Positions 26,759 through 39,700 of a stretch of 64,000 nucleotides of DNA are shown piece by piece (positions within the stretch are counted from its first letter, which is position 1; every line of letters starts with the position of its first letter). Source of the stretch: Paragordius varius (Eukaryota; Nematomorpha); NCBI GenBank assembly GCA_964247055.1, contig OZ176055.1:8866001-8930000 (forward strand), read 5' to 3'. The notes beneath the pieces are model-generated. The model was not told the DNA's origin. It was given only the letters and a program-made list of their open reading frames with translations, and made no database searches. The translations under genes and the position numbers were made by a program.

Positions 26759-27885
26759 GGGTGGAGTGAATAAAAAAAAGGAAACCCTTTAAGTGTTTCC
26801 TGTGCTCACTTTTTCAAAGAAAGGGTTTCCTTATAATTCATATAAAAAACACATCTGATTAACTCTCGAGTTTCCTTAAACCATGCCTAAAACCAATATA
26901 AATGTACCTAAAGAAAAATTGAGACTTCTTCTTGCAAAGTAACTTAATATTTAATATTTTAGATATCCCATAGTTTTTAACAAATCTATGGTACCGTATA
27001 TTGTAATTCAAAAAAAGAAGCTTATAAAAATCTACAAAATGATTTGTTGACAGAAACAAAGAATTATTATGATATAGATCAGATATAGCGATAGATATGA
27101 AAACTTCAATCAAAAAAATATGATTTAAATAATACAGGAAAAAGATCGCACGAAATCTGAGGGAATATTCCTAAATTCTTAACGCACAGAATCGAAAGAA
27201 TTTTTAAATTATTATGACAATCTAATTCACATTTTATATTAAATAATAAATAGATTAAAGTTTATTTATACATTTTTTTATGATAAAATAATAGTTTGTA
27301 TAATTTTCATTTAACAAGAATAACATAAGAAACTGATTGACTTAAAATATTTTTGAGGCTTGCATATACTAAAAAATGAGATTTGTTCGTTAATCTAAAT
27401 CAGGAAAAAGTATTTTGTCATAAAGTTTATTGTTTGATTATTAAATCGTAGAATTTGTTTCATAGATAATTGATTCTCTTATATCTTTTTTTGTTTCTTA
27501 TCTAAGATCGTTGAGCAAACATTTAGTTTCTACGCTGTATTCCAAATATACTAGAAAAATCTAAAATGTATAAAAATTACTTTGAAAATTGAAATTTAAA
27601 CTTATCGAATCTAATATCAAAACCGTATTAGCTCTAATTGCCTTGTTTGATCCTCTACTATCGATTGTTATAAAATTTATAAATATTTAAGGATGGTATT
27701 TAGCATCCTAAAAAATATGTAGGGTTTCCTTTAATAAATTTTTTTATTCACTTGAAAACAAGTGTTTCCTTAAAAATCTAATGTTAATTTTTTTAGGGTT
27801 TCCTTAGCTATTTATTCACTCAAATTAAGGAATCTCTTAAAAAGCTAAGGAAAGAGTGTTTCCTTTTTTTTTATTCACTCCACCC
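26759..27885. mobile_element. 1.1-kb TIR element, TIR GGGTGGAGTGAATAAA, 3-bp target duplication
   Basis: Terminal inverted repeats of about 27 bp beginning GGGTGGAGTGAATAAA are flanked by AAT on both sides. Subterminal GGAAACCCTT/AAGTGTTTCC motifs recur near both ends. A 3-bp duplication and G-rich ends fit PIF/Harbinger best, but no transposase was recognised. An 84-codon minus-strand reading frame at 26859-27113 has no known match. Confidence 0.75.
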
Positions 27886-28068
27886 AATGATAGATGTAAT
27901 TTGTATCTAGAATATTTTTTTCATTTGGTGTGTCTTTTAGTAAAATTTGGTAAGATATTAAAATATTTATAATTTTGCGACATAAAATTATTTGCTGAGG
28001 ACTTTATATTTTTGGATTATGGTAACAGGATAAAATAAATATCACAATTTAAATAACGTAATGGTAAA

Positions 28069-28352
28069 AACTAAATTTATACGGACAAAACGTAAAAATA
28101 CAAACACAAATATTTTTTTCTAAAAGACAACCATACTTTTTCTAACCATAATTTTTTTTATATTTATATAATTACGATTGTAAAAATATATAATTAATTG
28201 TGTAACCAATTTACATAGCAATTTTATACTTTTATTTTAAATTTAAAACAAAAGTTATCTTCTGAAGTTAAAAAAGTATGGTTGTCTTTTAGAAAAAAAC
28301 ATTTGTTTTTATATTTTTAGGTTTTGTTCGTATAATTTCAATTTTTACTGTA
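28069..28352. repeat. Family A MITE, copy 9
   Basis: TACGGACAAAACG at left, AAGACAACCATAC inward, GTTCGTATAATTTCAATTTT then ACTGTA at right. Intergenic. Confidence 0.85.
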
Positions 28353-28496
28353 TCTTAGACAATTCGTTTAATATAAAAATGTATATTTAATATATAAACA
28401 GAGCCATAGCTTACATTTCTGGCGCACAGTTCATAAATCCATGATGGCCCCCCCTTTTTCCTCCATGCGACACCCCTTGCATTTAATAAAACATAA

Positions 28497-29622
28497 TAAC
28501 ACTAGACAACAAATTTTTCTGCCACTCCAGTTTTTTGCATTTTCTAATAGTTAGTATCATTTTAACAGTAAATCAAATAAAAATTATAACTCGTTGGAAG
28601 ATTTTGTATAATTTGATTTTTTTGATTATGCGCCCTCTTTATCAAAATTTTACTAAAAAATGTTTTTCTTTGAAAATATACAAGTAATGCCCATTTGTAA
28701 TTTATCATTCGAAAGAGTAATAAAAACTCTATAAAATGCATACTAATATGTATTACATCGACACTTAATATTGGACACAAAGAGCGACAAACGCGCGAAG
28801 CGAGAGCATTTTTTTTAATTACTATGTTTTTAAAACTAATGGATGAAAATAGCTCAAACTTTGTTTAGATGGAGATGAATTTTCAAAAAAGATAACACAA
28901 GAAAGTTTTTTTGATTAAAACATTTTTTATTGCTTTTATGTCACTCAAAACAGCCATTTTTAAGTTTTTTGTTTTTTTAAAAATTACCATCTCATCAATA
29001 TTAATTTATTTTCTTTACAAGGCTGATAATTTCGAAATTTTACAGATAAAAACAAAGTTTAAGGTATTTTTAATCTTTTATAGCCATTATGTAATAAATT
29101 TACAGTTATAACTATGCATTTTAGTATCCACTAGGTAAAATATTTATGATAATAATATTTTTATTAAAAAAGCAAACCAAAAGCTTTTTCAAACATTTTT
29201 ATTAAATTAAATACTAATATAAACCTAATAATTATATTAAAATAATTTATATGATTTTCAAATTAGTTTGTCTGTGAAAATTCTTGACTTATTTAAAGAT
29301 TAAAAATTTCGACCATTTAAATCCAAATAACTTTTACATCCGATTAATTTAAATGACTTACTACCATTTAAAAGATTCAGTTTTTTGCGCTCTTTCGAAT
29401 GATATAAAATACGTGGCTTCATATCTAAAACTTTAAATTTTCGAAATTTCGAGTTTAATGTTAAAGCGCGGCCAAAAATAATCGATAAACTCTAATATAA
29501 AGAAATTCTTCCATGCTAGACCAATTTTCTTTTCAGATATACTTATTGTGTACTTTAATGAAATAAATTTTAAATTTACAAGAATGGCAGTTAAAAAAGT
29601 TAAAATTTGTTGTCTAGTGTAA
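28497..29622. mobile_element. CACTA-type TIR element with TAA target duplication
   Basis: TIR CACTAGACAACAAATTTT at 28500 and its inverse ending at 29619, flanked by TAA at 28497-28499 and 29620-29622. CACTA termini with 3-bp duplication define the CACTA/EnSpm superfamily. Inner segments are also loosely inverted (CATTCGAAAGAGT near 28707 versus CTCTTTCGAATG near 29391). No transposase recognised, so non-autonomous. Confidence 0.8.
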
Positions 29623-29840
29623 TCAAATTCAAACCGTGATCATTGCCAACACTCATAAATGAGTCATTTTTTATGTATTAATTGAAATAATAACTTTAAA
29701 ATACCTATTTTTATCGTATAAAATTAAATTTTAACATCCAACGCTCTTTTAATTATGGCTAGCTACGCCTCTATATATAAATCCTGTAAACATATGAAAT
29801 CTGAGTTGTGAGTTATTTTTGGAATTGATCATAGGTGCTA

Positions 29841-29876
<36 letters not shown>

Positions 29877-30089
29877 TGGCATGGAATCGCATAAAAGTAT
29901 ATATATAAAATTTACGATACAATAAACAAAATAGCTAAATTTTGATTTTTAAGCGTTTTTTATACAAAAGTATTTGTTGTCACATTATTTTACTATTTAA
30001 AATTTTTTATAGCGCAATTGCGATTTATTGAAATTTTAATGATTTCTTTCCATCTTATTTTGAACTATATAAAAATTTTAACATATGAG

Positions 30090-30346
30090 ATTTAAATTTA
30101 CAGTTCAAATTCACCCTACAATTCAATTTCAACCAAAAATAAATAATGTTTTCTATGATAAAAATTTATCTTTATTTTATAATATAAAATTTTGGTTAAA
30201 ATTAGTATAATGCTGAAAAAATAATAAATTATCCCGTAAAAATATAATTCTTATATAAATGATGAGTTATATTATCCCGAAAACACAATTTATTTTTAGG
30301 GTGAATTTGAATTGTTCAAGCGTGATTTTGAATAGTAAATGTTATA
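30090..30346. repeat. Family B MITE, copy 7
   Basis: Left end TTTACAGTTCAAATTCACCC, right end GAATAGTAAATGTTATATT; central body as in other copies. Confidence 0.75.
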
Positions 30347-30482
30347 TTATATTATAATAAATACTTTGTATTGAAAAATTCGGTTTCCAAAAAAATATTT
30401 GACATAGTGCCGATTTGACATTTTTCAACCTTAATTTTCGCATTAAAGTGGCGGGTGCACTTTATCATTGGTTCCTGATTTA

Positions 30483-30658
30483 CGGTAGCGTATGGCATAA
30501 AACAATATTTGTCCCTAAAAAAATAAAAAAATGTTTTTTTTTAAAAAGCCTAGGTATGTAAAACCCATACCCATAATAACCCCTTGTTTTTTTTAAAAAA
30601 AAACATTATTTTTATTCTTTTATGGATGAATAATACTGTTTTATGCCATACGCTACTG
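30483..30658. repeat. Family E MITE (TIR CGGTAGCGTATGGCATAAAACA)
   Basis: TA on both sides. Left CGGTAGCGTATGGCATAAAA; right TTTTATGCCATACGCTACTG. Tc1/mariner-like organisation, no coding. Confidence 0.8.
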
Positions 30659-31635
30659 TATAATGTTAAAAAATATTCGATAAAAAGTCTAAAAATAGCA
30701 CTCATAATCTATTTATTCATTGTCACATAGAATCACTTTCTTTTAATTACTTATTTAAAGAAATCAAAATGTTTTCCGATCACATTGAAATTAAATGTAT
30801 ATTGCATTTTATATTTTTCTAATTATTACCTTACATAACATGTATAATAAAAACTATATTTAGAAAATTTTTGCCATATTTAGAGCGCCAAAAAAAGCAT
30901 TTATAATGAATTCCTGACCACTCAACCTAGATTAATAAAATTTTACATTTTCTTTTCTAATTTAAAAAAGTTGAATTTTATCAAATTAATTATATATTGC
31001 ATTCTTGGATTATCATTTTTTATACACTCTATCAAACTGAAATGTCTAATAATCTTCTTACTACATATAACAAAAAGAAACATTCATACTATAAAAAAAT
31101 TATATCCCTTATAAAATATTTAATACTTGGATATTTTATATTTTGTCTATTATATAGATGATATCCACTTCAATTAGCGGTAAAGTATTAATAAAAATAA
31201 TGATATTATTATGTTAAAAAAATGTTTTTAAGGAAAAACAATACTTTTTTAATTCAAAATGTTTTTTTGAGTTACCTGTGTTATAAGAAAAGGGGAAATG
31301 ACTATCCTTTTTTTATACCTTAAATCGTATCGTTAAAATTTTTTTTAAGGCCCCTTATGAACAATTATGTAATATTTATGTATAGTAAGGTATAAAATAT
31401 TATAAGTTCCGGAGATCCCACACTATTTATTTCTCAACATATCTTTTTCTTTTTTTCATTTCAATTGAAGTATTTATCATTGTTATTGGAAAACAAATCA
31501 ATTAGTAATATCAATTTTAAGTTTAGTGGGGTTTTTTCAAGACTCTGAGAACTATATATCGTGTATATAAAAGGACAAATATTTCTTTTACTAAAATAAA
31601 ATAATATTTAATATTTTTTTCTTTCAAACTAAAAC

Positions 31636-33877
31636 ATGATGAAAAGTTTCTATTGGTTTTTATCCATCATGTTTGCCATGTTAAATCTTGGGTATGGAAA
31701 TGAACAACGTATCCGCAAAAGTATATACAATAAAATCGCACAATGTCGAGCTTCGTGTATTCAACAGGTAAAATTTTATGTTTTTAAATATTTCTCTCTT
31801 TTCTATTAAAATTGAGAGAATTACGCATTGTAATTATGAAATTTATTAAAAAAATTAATTTTTTTAATAAATTCAATCTTTTCTATTCAGTTTGGGCAAA
31901 ATTATATGTGGGATCATGAATGTACGGCAGATTCCAATTGTTACATGGTAAGTATTCTTCTTTTAAAAGTTTTTAAAATTTTCATAACATATTTTTTTTG
32001 CATCTATCAAAATTATATCTTTTTTATAATGTCTGATAATTTTAGTGTTGGGACAACTGTGAAATGTTATTCATGGAATATCATATATGGGGTACCATGT
32101 GTATCGTGGATTCACTTTGTGTAAGTATTTTTTAAAGTTTTATAAAATTTAAACTTGCCAATCTTTGATAATTTAAACTTTTAATAATCCAAATAATTGA
32201 TTAATTAAGTTCCCTGGATGTCAAAGGGCTTGTGGATTTTATTACAAAAACAGCGTTAAAGATGCTGAACACAAAAATGCAAGTCAACGGATTAAAATTC
32301 TCAAGTTAACTATAAAAGAAAGAGGCGATGATTACTTTCTCAAATGGCATTTACCTAAAGCACAAACTAAAAAAGGCAAAACTCCAACCCTAGTGTACTA
32401 TCTGTATTTGGTTAAGAATAAAAGTCTCATGAAATTAACACAAGTTAGTACGTTTGAATTTACATTTATATATCGTTGGAATTACAGAAAAAATATGCTA
32501 AACATAAATATAAATACCTTTTTTCAAAAAAGCCCCGACTATACTTTTCCGACCTGTTATTTATTTTAATATAAATAACTCATTGTTTTAAAATATAAAG
32601 TATGAAATAGTGATGTAAATTGGCTACACAGTATACTACAATCGTAGAGTAATAGTTTATATGAGAAAACGTAAGGTTTGAAAAAGTACGGGTTTATCAT
32701 TTAGTTTTATTTGGCCTGTATATGATTAATTTTTACTGTAATATTATGCGACCAACAAAAATTTATGATAATATTTTATTTTTTGCCATTTCGTTTTTTA
32801 TAGACGATAGAATCCGCAATACTGATTGAGAAAAAGAGTGTCCATATGCCCTGGAAAATTATTATAGCGGCTTTTGATTCCACCGGCTTATATGCAAGTG
32901 TTTCCAGTTACTTTTTCCCAACACGTCGTCCTAATCCTAAGAAGCTTGGCTCTCATGCTCTAAATTCAAAATCTCACTTTTCTGCCGGTCAAAATGAAAC
33001 ATCATTTCAGTTTGGAGCAGGGTACAATAACACAGAGAAGAATAGTGGTGGTCTTATCATACAAAACATTTTTACCACAACATTGAATCGTAGTAAAAAT
33101 AGGATTATTAACAATGTTTGGATACCCGCATTGCTATGTATGCTTAGTGTCATTTGTATTATGCTCTTGTTAGCCATGTACCTTAAAGGGAAAAAACATA
33201 AAATTTTCCTCCTGTTAAATTCGGCCCTTAAACATCATTCTTTTAGGGTCGGTGATAAAAACAATGATTTACTGGAGTGTTCAGTGGCGGGTACAAATTT
33301 ATTTAGTCAACATACTGTTGGAAGTCCTGAGGGAGGAATTATAACTAAACTTAAACGCAATCTCACAACAAGCGTGAACAACAATAACACTAATTTTACG
33401 TATGTTAAACAACCGTTTCCGGCCACATTCAACAATCCTTATGATAATAATACAAAAAATGATATTCTTAGATCCATAAATCCTAATTACGCCGATAATC
33501 ATAATATGGTTGGAATGAAAAAACGACTATCCCGATGCAAAACTGAAAATTTAAGTTTTGACTTACCAGCCCCTATCAATGCTACCACCAACAATTATTT
33601 TTATCCACAACAACAGCAAGAACAAAATAATTTTAGGTATAATTTCAATAACTTTAATGGTGAAAATCGACAACAAAGCTCTTGTCGTAAACGTATGCCT
33701 GTCACTTGTCGCGTTTGTAAATGTTGCAATAAAAATGATAATAAACCAATCTTTTCCTTTGCCGAAGTCTTGTATGAAATGCCATTGGCTCAAACTAATT
33801 ACAAAGCATTCCCAATCTTTGATAATAAATTGCAACAACGAGCCAGCAGTGATGATAGCGTCTTTCTCTATGAATAA
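31636..33877 (+). CDS. Single-pass membrane protein with anosmin-like Cys-rich head and FN3-like domain
   Basis: Five exons: 31636-31767, 31891-31947, 32046-32120, 32210-32443, 32804-33877; 523 aa. A signal peptide (about 1-20) is followed by ten cysteines at 37, 41, 55, 61, 64, 68, 82, 88, 92, 96. The C-x5-C-x2-C-x3-C core (55-68) matches the N-terminal Cys box of anosmin-1 (KAL1). The C-x3-C-x13-C-x5-C spacing occurs twice in a row, suggesting an internal duplication. Next comes a beta-rich region (about 110-210; KWHLP, YYLYLVK, AFDSTGLYASVSS) that resembles one fibronectin type III domain. N-glycosylation-type NET and NNT sites precede one TM helix (271-293). The 230-residue cytoplasmic tail is Asn/Gln-rich with a CRVCKCC cluster. 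No WAP domain is seen, and true anosmin is not transmembrane, so orthology is doubtful. Intron 4 holds a worn family A MITE. AATAAA overlaps the stop. Confidence 0.8.
32484..32742. repeat. Family A MITE, copy 10 (old)
   Basis: In intron 4 of the anosmin-like gene. Inner halves are recognisable (TTAATATAAATAACTCATTG, AAAGTATGAAATAG), right end TAATTTTTACTGTA. Confidence 0.6.
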
Positions 33878-34279
33878 ATCAAACTATTTTTATGATATAT
33901 TATTATAATTTATAAGATGCAAATGATAATATATTTATATATTTGGCTATGTAATATATATAAATAAATTTATTTATGACATATTTAATCACGTAACATA
34001 TAATAAATATATATGAATGCTTAAATTGGTGCAAATATCCATTTGTTTTGTTCATCACAATGACTAACGATATTGATTTGTGTTTTATGTTTATTCACTT
34101 TCTGACATATCAATGAGTCCTTACCTAAATTCCTATAATAAAAAACCGGCTTTAAATACTATAAACGTTCCATATTTTATTCCTTTGTGCGTTATAACGA
34201 TCGACGACAAGGCCATCGACGGCTTAATTTCACCCCTCACATGGCCTAATCTCTAAAAAAATTTCAAAAAAACAGAAAT

Positions 34280-35010
34280 TTTGAGCTTTATTGTGTCGAA
34301 TTTGTCACAAACAGATTTTTGCACAAATTCCTATTTGCATTTTGTAATTGTATGAAAGGGAATCCTTAAGAAAATGTAGCATTCTTTCATGAAGCCATTT
34401 TGTCAGTGTGTTTAAATGTTTAACATGTGAATGGATACTTGAAAATTTAGTAATTAGTCTTAATTTAAAATTAATTTGGTTAAGGGATTTGTATTTTATT
34501 GTAGGGAAGAGGAAAAAAATGTCGCAAAGAAAAGAAAAATTAAGGAAGAAAATCGAGATTATTAATTTTATTGTTACAAAATCGCATTATGCATAATTTG
34601 AATTAACAATGTGGAATACAATAAATTTATATCTCACTTTAAACAAAATAAAATTGATTCTTTGCAAAAATCTATCGAGAAAACCAACAAAATATTTTTG
34701 ATAAAAAGCAACAAAATGCCGCGTGAACCTTAACCTCCTGTATTTCACGAAATTGATATGAAAACAATATAATTCTTAAAAGGGAATTGTTAATAAAATG
34801 CTTTTGGTTGGTGTTAAAGATTATTGCCTCGATGAAATGGAAAAAATTATAATTTCTCAGCCTATCATACCATTTATTGTGCCACGTATTGAAAATATAT
34901 TGGCCAAAAGAGTCCAAATGTTTCCTCATATAAATATTTTACTATAGCGCTGGATGAAAGCATTGATATAATAAAATTGTTAAACATTTTGATAGTAAAA
35001 AATCTAAATT
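34280..35010 (+). mobile_element. Decayed hAT transposase (ZBED5/FAM200-like) fragment
   Basis: Plus-strand pieces in shifting frames resemble this hAT branch: FHEAILSVCLNV near 34390, SNKMPREP near 34705, and YFTIALDESIDI near 34945, the last being the conserved ALDESTDI block. Many frame changes; no ends or target duplication found. Confidence 0.6.
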
Positions 35011-35189
35011 TCTGTATTTATACTCAGCAATGGTATAAAAGCCTTATCCAATTACGTTAGTTTATCCCCCTGAATTTTTTTTCAAAAATAGCCCTCCTTT
35101 TCCGGAGTTTATAGGTTTTTTCTAAATTATAGGGATTTAATATTCCATCTTTATTTTTCATCATAATCTCTTGATAGCCGGAAATATTT

Positions 35190-35228
<39 letters not shown>

Positions 35229-35410
35229 AATTTGCACATTTATATCCATACTTTCAAATTTTTTGCTCGTATCAATCCGTAGTGAATTCCTATAGCTATA
35301 CAAAATATGCTTTCAATTTATTTACCTTTAATAATGACCCGAATATCCATACATGGTAGTATTGCCTTTTCATATAGCGATTATTCTTTACATAAGATTA
35401 AATTGTCAAT

Positions 35411-35466
<56 letters not shown>

Positions 35467-35649
35467 ATAAAGTTTATTCATTTTACTACTAGTCGGATGG
35501 GATAAATTTTAAAATACAAGCTGCTCGAACTCGGGAATCATACATTTAGAAATTTGGTAATATTTGGGAATTCAAAAACTACTTTTTATAAAATTAACCT
35601 AAAATTAAATTTATTTATCTAGGGTTAAGTAAATTACCCTATTTGCTTT

Positions 35650-36030
35650 TTTGGAATTATTTACCCTCCTAGACCAGATATGTTCGGTGTAGATTGGAAT
35701 AATAGTGCTGAAGGATACACCTCTGACGGGCCCACCTATTTGTAGGAAACCAGTCAGAGGCACGCTGTGCTGTTTGAATACATGCCTCAGTGTTGCTGTA
35801 TAAAGATTTTATTATTTGAAAGAGACCAGATGTGCCAATTTTTTCTTGTAAAGAATATTGTTTCCATCTGTTAATTAATTATCCTTTTCAGTGATTTCTG
35901 ACGATACCGTCTTATGCTCGCTGATACACAAAACGATTTAAGAAAAATTTACATCTTGAGATCCAATCCGGCAGGCCTCGAAATTAATTTGGCAAAAACC
36001 AAAGTCATATCAAATTACGCCACTTGCTGT
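35650..36030 (+). mobile_element. LINE reverse transcriptase fragment
   Basis: Shifted frames give SDDTVL, LADTQNDLRKI and GLEINLAKTKVIS, the order of blocks around the catalytic ADD of non-LTR reverse transcriptases (ADD...DL..I...GL.IN..KTK). Locally higher GC than the surroundings. Too short to assign a clade. Confidence 0.65.
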
Positions 36031-36702
36031 TTAGAAACATGAGACAACTATAATATATATAAATTTGTCCAGAAAGTCCAGAAAAAAAGTGGAATAATTA
36101 ACGCTGTCATTTATTCCTTTATTCATTTTTTGTAACATATTTAATCTAATTCTTCTGGTCTTAAACTGGATGCTTACAATTAAATAAGTCATTTCAAAAT
36201 TATCCAAAAATTCAATCATTTTTTTTGAGGTATTGATTTTTCTCACTTGGGTTTAAACATATAACATATTCTCTTTTTTTTTGTTTTAATATTTCAAAAA
36301 ATACCAAAAAAATAAATTTTTTTAGGCATCGCTGGAATTGCGATAACGAATATGAATGATTGACTCTGTTTAATTAATACTCTTGAATTTTAATCAGATT
36401 TATGTCTACTATATGCAAATTTTTTTTTGAAAAATACAAAAATTGATTAAACAAAATAATTAACCTATTTACCAACTACATTTACTACTACTTTCAATTC
36501 GTTTTATATCAATATCAAATATATTTAAACTTTTATTTTTTATGTTAATTTTATTCTCTAGAAAGGAAATGTCATACAAAAGACAAACACAAAGGAATAC
36601 ACGGTTTTTGTTGTAACCGCACAGTACAATACATGTATTACATACATATTAATAAGAAATCTAAAAAATTTTCCGAATTACATACATTAAAAATGTACTT
36701 TG

Positions 36703-39700
36703 ATGAAAAATAAGCTTAAAAATCAAACCTTTGCAACATTCAAATTCCTCTTGCTGTCCAATCTCCTTCACATAAATGGCAATAAAAAAATTGGAGTGTT
36801 GACGCCACTAACCTCTAATACTAACATTATCAATTCTTATCACAGGAATGATAAAAAATTTGTTTTTGGCGCTGCTAAAATTCCACAAATAATCTCCTCA
36901 AATAGCAGTTCAAATTTATTGAAGCGAATTAAACGAGATTACGGGGATGAACATCATATGATGTATCCATATCACAATATTGCACCCTTATACAATTTCA
37001 AGATTTTACAAGAACATAGCTACAAAAATAAGGATGATAATGATACCGATCCCCATGACAACTCAACGATGGAAAAATTATTTTTCAAAAATAAAACGCA
37101 CACGGTTATCATAAAAAAGAATAAGAAAAAATCAAAAAAATTGTATGGATTGTTTTATTGGTATCCACAACCCAAACCTAAAAGATACCGTTTCTATGCC
37201 AAACCCAAGGGATATAGCAAGTTTCTTTTATTTTATACTACAGTAAAAATTGACAAGTACGAACAAAACGTAAATATACAAAACAGACGAATTTTTATTT
37301 TCTAAATACAACCACACATTTTATACCTTATAAACTATTTAATTAGCATTTGTAAAATACTCATTTGATTGTGTTGCATTGTTAATTCATATCTCTATTT
37401 CCTACTTTAATGTAAGGGCAATGAGTTATATTTTTAAAAAAAGTATTTTTTTTATATAGATACGTTTTGTTCGTATAATTTCAATTTTTACTGTAAAAAG
37501 AGATATTTTTAAAATTTAATAATTATCGATCGATCCTCTGCATATAATGTTGAATATGACAATTATATTAGAGTTAAAATATAGACTTGCAAAATGTTAG
37601 CAAGTTTCCCTATATATTTGATAATCATTGTCTAATTTTTATTGTTTATAACTGGTCCAAGATAATAATTGACCACTAACCACCATTGTACTTTACCTAG
37701 AAAAGTATTTTTTGTCTCTGGTTCCGTATCAAAGATGTTTTTTAGCAAAACCATTCTGGCCCAAGAGGTGTCTAGAAGTTTAAGGCCAAACATTTTGATC
37801 AATGGTTAAGCTATAAATTACAGATATCCTAATTATTTTGAAACAAACGTAATATTAGCCTACAAAGATCATATGAACAGCAAAATTAATATGGTCACTG
37901 ATCTATAAGAAAAATATAATTTTAATTTTAAAATAATACACAATATATAAGGCTAACATTGTATGAAAAATTGCAAAAAACGAAACTATGGTTTCGTTTC
38001 TAAAAAGGGATCTGATTTGAATCTCTGCCTTTTTGCTTGGAAGCCCTGTGCAGGGAGTGCTAAAACTTTCACAAGTCCTGATACAATTTCATCCTAACCC
38101 TTTAATATAAAAAGAAGAAAAAAAATTTAAGGGCTGTGAATTCCAATAACGTTTTCTTAACATCCAAACTTAACAAGTTTAAGTATTAAGGCATAAATTT
38201 GTATTTCGCTTGCTTAACACTAATTATATAAATTTCAATGCGCTCTTGGTTTTGCCATTTCCATTTACCTTGTTTCCAACCAATAATTTCTTAAATTAAC
38301 ACAAAATCCAAATTAAATCAAATTTACAGTAAAAATTAAAATTATACGGACAAAACGTAAAAATATAAAGACAAATATTTTTTTCTAAAAGACAACCATA
38401 CATTTCAAAACCTTAATTTATCTCATATAAGCCATTTAGTTACAATTGTAAAATATAGAATTGATTGTGTTGGTATATATCTCTATTTCACACTTTGTCA
38501 TTTTAAACAATGAGTTATATTGATATAAAATCTAGATTTATAAAGTATAGATGTCTTTTTAAAAAAATACGTTTTGTCCCTTATAATTTCAGTTTTTACT
38601 GTAACTGATAAATTTTTTGGTAATTTCCATTTTATATTGTCCCAAGGTATCATTCATATCACGATGATGATTATCATGATAAAAATGAGTATTACTTTGA
38701 CGTTTACAAAGTCCCCAAAAAGAAAAAGTACTCCTGTGATGATCACGACGACCATGAAGAACATGAAGATGAACATTGCGACAATAGTTATGAACATGAT
38801 TTATCATTGGTTAGGAGGAGAAAGCCTTTTAGGTATTTTAACATTTTTTTAAAAATTTAATTTGAAGCTCTAAAAAGCCTTTTATAGGTATTTCAGCATT
38901 TTTCTTTACATTTTTTAAAAATTTAATTTGAAACTATAAAAACCCTTTTAGGTATATCAACACTTTTTTTTACATTTTTTTAAAAATTTAATTTTAAAGC
39001 TTTAAAAAGCCTTTTAGGTATATCAACACTTTTTTTTACATTTTTAACACTTTTTTTAAATTTAATTTGGAAGCTTTAAAAGTAGTAGGCAATTGTAAAT
39101 AAGTTATGAATCAATTAATATGTTTTGTTTAAAATTATTGCCTTTGATCACTTCGTGACAATAGTTATGAACATGATTTATCACTGGTTAGGAGGGAAAG
39201 CCTTTTAGATATATCAACACTTTTTTTTACATTTTTTTAAAAATTTAATTTGAAGCTCTAAAAGTAGTAGATTTCAACACTTTTTTTTACATTTTTAACA
39301 CTTTTTTGAAATTTAATTTGGAAGCTTTAAAAAGCCTTTTGGTATTTCAACATTTTTCTTTACATTTTTTTTAAAAATTTAATTTGAAGCTCTAAAAAGC
39401 CTTTTAGGTATATCAACATTTTTCTTTACATTTTTTAAAAATTTAATTTGAAGTTCTAAAAAGCTTTTTTGGTGTATCAACACTTTTTTTTACATTTTTT
39501 TTATAAAATTTAATTTTTATAAAAAGCCTTTTAGGTTTTTCAACATTTTGTTTTACATTTTCAACACTTTTTTGAAATTTAATTTGGAAGCTTTAAAAGT
39601 AGTAGGCATTTGAATAAGTTATGGTTCACACAATGTGTTTTGCAAAAAATCGCTTCAGATTACCACAAAGTATAAATATTATGAACATGAAATACTTCAT

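Larger units (their letters stand above)
24640..31635. other. Gene-poor 7-kb spacer between UCKL1 and the anosmin-like gene
   Basis: Contains the transposable elements listed separately. Stretches 25350-25950, 26220-26750, 29630-30080 and 30665-31630 show no gene, RNA or repeat I can name. There is a GC-rich patch at 26255-26285 (CGCGGGGTGCCGGCCGC) of unknown origin and a (TA)n run near 29849. Confidence 0.5.
33878..36702. other. Spacer with transposon remnants and (TA)n runs
   Basis: Holds the hAT and LINE fragments listed separately and (TA)n runs at 35196-35224 and 35422-35465. 33900-34250 and 36050-36560 show nothing recognisable. Confidence 0.5.

Noticed and set aside
26859-27113. 84-codon minus-strand frame as a possible transposase
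   Set aside because: No catalytic motif seen; AT-rich sequence gives frames of this size by chance.
37980-38090. Possible tRNA or small RNA around a hairpin
   Set aside because: No cloverleaf, no A or B box in the right positions.
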